NCBI RefSeq assembly: GCF_015207655.1
Contig: NZ_JADEWN010000016.1
Coordinates: 1 to 64,000 of the forward strand
DNA from: Gloeocapsopsis crepidinum LEGE 06123
GTDB lineage: Bacteria > Cyanobacteriota > Cyanobacteriia > Cyanobacteriales > Chroococcidiopsidaceae
Length of the DNA stretch: 64,000 nt
Direction: 5' to 3'
Numbering within the stretch: the stretch's first letter is position 1; every line of letters begins with the position of its first letter. The notes beneath the pieces are model-generated. The model was not told the DNA's origin, did not search any database, and was given only the letters and a program-made list of their open reading frames with translations. The position numbers were made by a program, and so were the translations under genes. Positions 55,875 through 64,000 of the stretch are shown piece after piece.

Positions 55875-57056
55875 TTAACTCGGACTTAGAATAATTAGTC
55901 CAGATTTCAGGAGCGATCGCACTTCAGCTAAATCTAGCTTCACTTGAGACAAAATTTCACTTACGCTTTGTTGCAAGTTGTCATCACAAGCTTGCAGAAA
56001 TTCAAATTCTGCTTCGGATAAATTGACAATTTGGTAGTCGTAGTTGAATAAACAACGACTTGCCCATCCTTCTATGCATGGATGACGTTCGGGAATCGCC
56101 GCAAGCACTGTCTCGTCAGCTGACCAGTCGGCTTTAGGTAAGGGAGGGCGTCCGAGGAAAAATTCATAATGCGTAGCGCCTGCGGGGTCTAGCAGTTCAA
56201 TTAAACGATACAACGCGCGATCGCTCAAACCTTGTGCGCGTTGCATCAACGTTGGGTCTTTTCCCAAAAGGCGCTCTAATTGCCAGAAACTCGGATTGGA
56301 AAAGCCTAAAAAAGCTAAACCCGAAGCATCAATCAGTTCAAAGAGTGTCTCGATATTGTAGTCAATCTCTTGAGGATGAACGTACATATCTGCAAAATTT
56401 GCGTCCCGCTGATTTTCTAACGACCAGCGTTCTTTTTCGCGTTTGACAAGGCGATTATCATCCGGCAGGGCAGCAAAAATTTTTCGTCCGATTTGGACAC
56501 CATCTTGATAATTTGCACTTTGTTGAAGAAGAGCGATCGCTTTTTGCATCAATTGAATTTCCCAACGTCCCAGTTCTCCGTAAACAAAGACGTGCAGTAA
56601 TCCACCAGGGGCAAGTTTAGCGGCTAAAGCTTGGATTCCTTTGATGGGGTCTGCGAGATGGTGGAGTACACCAACACAGTTAATCAAATCAAATTCACCC
56701 GGTACTTGTGCGACATCATACAAGCTGAGGTGATGAAATTTGACCTGATCAGCACCAGAACGTTGAGTGCGATCGCGCGCTATTGCTAATGCCCCTGCAC
56801 TTAAGTCAATTCCGACGACAGTAGCCTGCGGGTTGAGGTGTACAAGATACTCTGTTCCTACTCCTGTCCCACATCCTGCATCGAGAATACGGACATCTTG
56901 CTTGTCAGGTTTTTGACCCGTACAAAAGTTATAAGCAGCCGTCCAATTCCAGCGCCAGTTGTAACCAGGAGGTGGGCTATCTAAAAGTGGTTCTGGAGGA
57001 AACGGATATGTATCATATAACCGCTGTACGGCAGAACTAATATCTTGAGCTTCCAT
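55875..57056 (-). CDS. Class I SAM-dependent methyltransferase
   Basis: A 393-residue methyltransferase. The SAM-binding motif I is ILDAGCGTGVGTEYL, motif II is VVGIDLSAGAL, and a motif III region is FDLINCVGVLHHLADP. The N-terminus (VQRLYDTYPFPPEPLLD) is typical of a group of cyanobacterial methyltransferases. The C-terminal 170 residues form a second, unrecognised domain with acidic patches. The substrate is unknown. It is directly upstream of the atp operon on the same strand, with 51 bases between them, so it could be co-transcribed. Confidence 0.88.
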   Translation of the reverse strand: MEAQDISSAVQRLYDTYPFPPEPLLDSPPPGYNWRWNWTAAYNFCTGQKPDKQDVRILDAGCGTGVGTEYLVHLNPQATVVGIDLSAGALAIARDRTQRSGADQVKFHHLSLYDVAQVPGEFDLINCVGVLHHLADPIKGIQALAAKLAPGGLLHVFVYGELGRWEIQLMQKAIALLQQSANYQDGVQIGRKIFAALPDDNRLVKREKERWSLENQRDANFADMYVHPQEIDYNIETLFELIDASGLAFLGFSNPSFWQLERLLGKDPTLMQRAQGLSDRALYRLIELLDPAGATHYEFFLGRPPLPKADWSADETVLAAIPERHPCIEGWASRCLFNYDYQIVNLSEAEFEFLQACDDNLQQSVSEILSQVKLDLAEVRSLLKSGLIILSPS

Positions 57057-60948
<3,892 letters not shown>

Positions 60949-61471
60949 AGTCTAAGCTTCATTTAGTCTGAGTAGGCTACTAGTATCCTCTGACCAGTCA
61001 AGACAAAATGACTGGTTAGAGCTTCTTGTCTGTCAGAAAACTGAAAAGTAATGTTAAAAACTGTTAACAGGTGACTCAGAAGATGAACTAAATGCCGCAA
61101 AATATTTGCGGAAGGTAACTGTATCTGCAAGCTTAATGTATCTCTAGTTACGCAGGTAGCTGGTAAATGTCTAGACGAAAGCAGTGAATTAGCTGGCAAG
61201 TCAAAGCAAAAAGCTTAAGCATAGATACAGCTAGCCAAGGTAATACTACTGTTATAAAAAACACCTTGGAAAAACTGGGAACTCTCCCCAAATGGAGTGC
61301 GCAAGTAGCGGAATTCCGCGCAGTGGCATCCAGAAAGTTGAGTAAATTTCTACTAGCAATACCCAGCACTTGAGTTACTCAAGGTGTGTGCTAGCAGTCT
61401 CGAATTACTGTCAAAGTAAGTACGGGAAACTAAATAAACCTGGTTTCATTAATTTTTGGAGGAATCGGTTA
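60949..61471. other. apcE-apcA intergenic region
   Basis: This 520-base gap has a strong hairpin near its start and presumably the apcA promoter. No gene is visible. The end has a GGAGG ribosome site for apcA. Confidence 0.6.
60988..61021 (+). terminator. Hairpin after apcE
   Basis: CTCT-g-ACCAGTC (60988-60999) pairs with GACTGGT-t-AGAG (61010-61021). There is no T-run, so it may be an RNA-processing or mRNA-stability element rather than a simple terminator. Confidence 0.55.
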
Positions 61472-61957
61472 ATGAGTATCGTCACGAAATCGATCGTGAA
61501 TGCGGATGCCGAAGCTCGCTACCTCAGCCCTGGTGAGCTCGATCGGATCAAGAGCTTTGTTACTAGTGGTGAGCGCCGTTTACGGATTGCTCAGACCCTA
61601 ACAGACAACCGCGAGCGTATTGTTAAGCAAGCCGGCGATCAATTATTCCAAAAGCGTCCTGATGTTGTTTCCCCTGGTGGAAACGCCTATGGTCAGGAAA
61701 TGACTGCAACTTGCTTGCGCGATATGGATTATTACTTACGTTTGATCACCTACGGAGTTGTCGCTGGTGATGTTACACCAATTGAAGAAATTGGTGTTGT
61801 TGGCGTCCGCGAAATGTATAAGTCACTCGGCACTCCGATTGAAGCAGTTGCTGAAAGTGTCCGAGCAATGAAGAATGTTGCTACCTCGATGATGTCTTCG
61901 GAAGATGCTTCTGAAGCTGGCTCTTACTTTGACTATCTAGTCGGTGCTATGCAGTAG
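61472..61957 (+). CDS. apcA: Allophycocyanin alpha subunit
   Basis: A core phycobilisome pigment protein, 161 residues, full length. The chromophore Cys is in [16 protein letters not shown], and [25 protein letters not shown] and [16 protein letters not shown] are standard. The start ATG 61472 has GGAGG eight bases upstream; the longer frame to 61370 is not coding. It is followed by apcB after 63 bases and apcC after a longer gap, making the apcABC operon. Confidence 0.97.
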   Translation: MSIVTKSIVNADAEARYLSPGELDRIKSFVTSGERRLRIAQTLTDNRERIVKQAGDQLFQKRPDVVSPGGNAYGQEMTATCLRDMDYYLRLITYGVVAGDVTPIEEIGVVGVREMYKSLGTPIEAVAESVRAMKNVATSMMSSEDASEAGSYFDYLVGAMQ

Positions 61958-62020
61958 GGTGTGAGAACCTACTTCTCAAACTAACAATTGCAACACGGTG
62001 GGAAATAAGGAATTAAAACC

Positions 62021-62506
62021 ATGCAAGACGCGATTACATCAGTAATTAATGCTTCAGACGTACAAGGTAAGTACCTTGACAACTCCGCTATGGAGAAGCT
62101 AAAAGGCTACTTCCAAACAGGCGAACTACGAGTGCGTGCTGCTACAACAATCAGTGCTAATGCAGCAGCAATTGTTAAAGAAGCAGTAGCAAAGTCTCTA
62201 CTTTACTCTGATATCACTCGCCCAGGCGGCAACATGTATACGACTCGCCGCTATGCTGCTTGCATCCGCGACCTTGACTACTACTTGCGCTACTCGACTT
62301 ATGCCATGTTAGCGGGAGATCCTTCTATCCTTGATGAGCGCGTACTTAACGGTCTTAAAGAAACATACAATTCTTTGGGTGTTCCTATCGGCGCAACAGT
62401 ACAAGCTATCCAAGCAATGAAAGAAGTAACTGCTAGTTTAGTAGGTCCTGATGCTGGTAAGGAAATGGGTGTTTACTTTGACTATATCTGCTCTGGCTTG
62501 AGCTAA
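62021..62506 (+). CDS. apcB: Allophycocyanin beta subunit
   Basis: The partner of ApcA in the phycobilisome core, 161 residues, full length. The chromophore Cys is in [49 protein letters not shown] and [19 protein letters not shown] match the family. It belongs to the apcABC operon, and a hairpin lies downstream before apcC. Confidence 0.97.
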   Translation: MQDAITSVINASDVQGKYLDNSAMEKLKGYFQTGELRVRAATTISANAAAIVKEAVAKSLLYSDITRPGGNMYTTRRYAACIRDLDYYLRYSTYAMLAGDPSILDERVLNGLKETYNSLGVPIGATVQAIQAMKEVTASLVGPDAGKEMGVYFDYICSGLS

Positions 62507-62821
62507 GCTTTGTTCCTCTTGATAACAGAGAATAGCTAAAGCTTCAAGGTAATTCTCCTTAAATTAAGGTCTGGAAGTTGATCGTGAGTGTTCAGACATG
62601 TTACCGCTTATTCAAAGCCTCAATGTGAGGCAATAAGTGTTAAGAGGTTTGGCATTGACGCTTTACTTCCAGCCTTTGAGCAATTAACTGAAATTGTTCG
62701 CTTATTAAAGAATTGTGTAAGCAAAGCATGAGAAAATAGGGTAGCAGTGGTATTTTGTTGCCCTCAAATCAATTGAAATCAAAAATTTTTCTAATTCAAT
62801 AATCCAGGAGAGAGTTAACCA
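62507..62821. other. apcB-apcC intergenic region
   Basis: These 315 bases separate two operon genes. A hairpin at 62607-62637 is the main feature. The rest shows no gene. Such gaps in apc operons usually include a partial terminator that lowers apcC expression. Confidence 0.6.
62607..62637 (+). promoter_or_regulatory. Hairpin between apcB and apcC
   Basis: GCCTCA (62617-62622) and TGAGGC (62626-62631) pair perfectly around ATG. CTTATT (62607-62612) and AATAAG (62632-62637) extend the stem, with a four-base bulge on the 5' side. No T-run follows, so RNA processing or protection of the apcAB message fits better than termination. Confidence 0.65.
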
Positions 62822-63025
62822 ATGCGGATGTTTAAGGTTACTGCCTGTGTTCCTAGTCAAACACGGATTAGAACACAGCGGGAGTTGCAAAACACCTACT
62901 TCACTAAGCTCGTTCCTTACGACAACTGGTTTCGGGAACAGCAACGGATCATGAAAATGGGTGGCAAGATTGTTAAGGTGGAACTGGCTACAGGAAAACC
63001 TGGAATGAATACAGGGCTGCTGTAA
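62822..63025 (+). CDS. apcC: Allophycocyanin-associated small linker ApcC
   Basis: The 67-residue core linker (LC7.8) that caps allophycocyanin trimers in the core cylinders. The whole protein is the CpcD-like linker domain (MFKVTACVPSQTRIRTQRELQNTYFTKLVPYDNW is its N-terminal two thirds in short pieces). A GGAGAGA site precedes the ATG. A perfect 10-bp terminator hairpin follows directly. Confidence 0.97.
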   Translation: MRMFKVTACVPSQTRIRTQRELQNTYFTKLVPYDNWFREQQRIMKMGGKIVKVELATGKPGMNTGLL

Positions 63026-63052
63026 TTAATTTTTAAATTTATAATCAGTGTT

Positions 63053-63078
63053 AAGAGGTCTTAAAAGACCTCTTTATT
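63053..63078 (+). terminator. Terminator of the apcABC operon
   Basis: AAGAGGTCTT (63053-63062) pairs perfectly with AAGACCTCTT (63065-63074), followed by a T-rich TTATTTG. It ends the apc operon. Confidence 0.85.
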
Positions 63079-63195
63079 TGTATCTGTAGCAAGTTAACAA
63101 TTCTTATAAAAACTTTTGACGTGGTATTGAATAATGCGATCGCATTATTCAAATAACCGCTATACTCCTAATGTTATAAATTCGACTTAATTGCC

Positions 63196-64000
63196 GTGCA
63201 GATCCGTCAACTCATTCCTTTCTTTGACAAATCTGTGGCTGGATGGGTCAACGAAGCCCGTCTATTGCGCTGGCTAACTTTACTGTGGTTATTCATGGGG
63301 TTAGTCATTCTGTTTTCTGCGTCCTATCCAGTCGCTGATATAAAGTATGGAGATGGGCTGTATTTCCTCAAGCGCCAACTAATAGGGGCAGCTATTGGTT
63401 TGGTAGCATTTAACTTTCTTGTCCATTCACCTTTACGTTCAGTTTTGAATATCGCGCATTGGGGTGTATTAGTTCTTTTAGGATTAATTTTTATGACACT
63501 TATTCCAGGCGTGGGAGTAGAGATTGAGGGGGCTAGACGTTGGTTATCTGTTATGGGGATTTTGATTCAACCTTCTGAGTTAATCAAGCCGTTTCTAATC
63601 TTACAAAGTGCCCGTGTTTTTGGGCAATGGCATAGAATTCGCTGGAATGCCCGCTTATTTTGGCTAATAGTTTTTGCGCTGATGTTGGCAGGAATTCTCC
63701 GCCAGCCAAATTTAAGTACAACAGCGCTTTGTGGAATGGCACTTTGGTTAGTAGCACTTGCAGCAGGTTTACCTTATTTTCAGTTAATAGGAACCGCTTT
63801 ACTCGGTATATTAGTAGCTGTAACAAGCATTAGCTTAAATCCTTATCAACTTGTGCGAGTCATTTCCTTTCGCAATCCTTGGATAGATCCGGCAAAGAGT
63901 GGCTATCAGTTGGTTCAAAGTCTGCTTGCAGTTGGTTCTGGTGGAACTTGGGGTGCTGGATTTGGACTGTCGCAACAAAAATTGTTTTATTTGCCAATTC
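63196..64000 (+). CDS. ftsW: FtsW/RodA-family cell-division protein, cut by window end
   Basis: The first 268 residues of a SEDS-family peptidoglycan polymerase. Translation from GTG 63196 gives VQIRQLIPFFDKSV, then several hydrophobic helices (LLWLFMGLVILFSASYP, GAAIGLVAFNFL, GVLVLLGLIFMTLIPG). It also gives a VEIEGARRWLSVMGILIQPSEL motif, the FtsW/RodA hallmark. It continues with LRQPNLSTTALCGMALWLV. The N-terminal sequence resembles cyanobacterial FtsW more than RodA. The reading frame runs off the end of the window. There is no ATG in the right frame near this point, so the GTG start is likely. Confidence 0.85.
   Translation, partial: MQIRQLIPFFDKSVAGWVNEARLLRWLTLLWLFMGLVILFSASYPVADIKYGDGLYFLKRQLIGAAIGLVAFNFLVHSPLRSVLNIAHWGVLVLLGLIFMTLIPGVGVEIEGARRWLSVMGILIQPSELIKPFLILQSARVFGQWHRIRWNARLFWLIVFALMLAGILRQPNLSTTALCGMALWLVALAAGLPYFQLIGTALLGILVAVTSISLNPYQLVRVISFRNPWIDPAKSGYQLVQSLLAVGSGGTWGAGFGLSQQKLFYLPI

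Overview
The window is chromosomal DNA from a phycobilisome-containing cyanobacterium. The evidence is a complete allophycocyanin core locus (apcE, apcA, apcB, apcC), a cyanobacterial-order ATP synthase operon with split b/b' subunits, ycf54, carotenoid-binding HCP and CTDH genes, frequent HIP1 (GCGATCGC) sites and a tmRNA whose tag begins ANNIVPFARK. The four linker repeats in ApcE suggest a pentacylindrical core of the type known from Nostocales and Chroococcidiopsis-like cyanobacteria. I cannot fix the genus from sequence alone.

Layout: 1-3.6 kb, multi-PAS histidine kinase and a divergent NarL-type response regulator. 3.9-10 kb, photoprotection genes (CTDH, an HCP4-like protein, a second HCP) around queG and a HAD hydrolase. 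10-15 kb, a MacAB/DevBCA-type exporter operon with a Rieske oxygenase inside it. 15-19.3 kb, mannose-1-phosphate guanylyltransferase, a UbiB-like kinase, and a parvulin next to a tiny PPC-domain protein. 19.3-20.4 kb, a long gene-free stretch ending in a strong terminator hairpin. 20.4-29 kb, a caspase-like/WD40 protein, pdxJ, ycf54, crtE, folD, a NUDIX hydrolase and an EamA transporter. 29-39 kb, mutS, a metallophosphoesterase, GNAT-ruvX, mltG, a YqeG phosphatase and proB. 41-49 kb, a minus-strand cluster of rhodanese, OsmC, acyl-CoA-dehydrogenase-like flavoprotein, NrtA/CynA-like transporter, cyanase and TetR. 49.2-49.6 kb, ssrA. 49.7-55.8 kb, the atp operon. 57.5-63 kb, apcE-apcABC. From 63.2 kb, an ftsW gene cut by the window edge.

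Most of the window is core cyanobacterial gene content. The most interesting part is the 41.2-48.9 kb cluster. It extends the known cyanate uptake and cyanase genes with sulfur-transfer, thiol-peroxidase-type and flavin oxidoreductase genes. It also has a substrate-binding protein with an extra Cys/His-rich N-terminal region and similar palindromes in front of two of its genes. Other points worth attention are the Rieske oxygenase in the exporter operon, a terminator between the HCP4-like and CTDH genes, a queG with no canonical start codon, a caspase-like protein lacking the catalytic His, a repeat-derived protein C-terminus, and a possible small RNA before the caspase-like gene.
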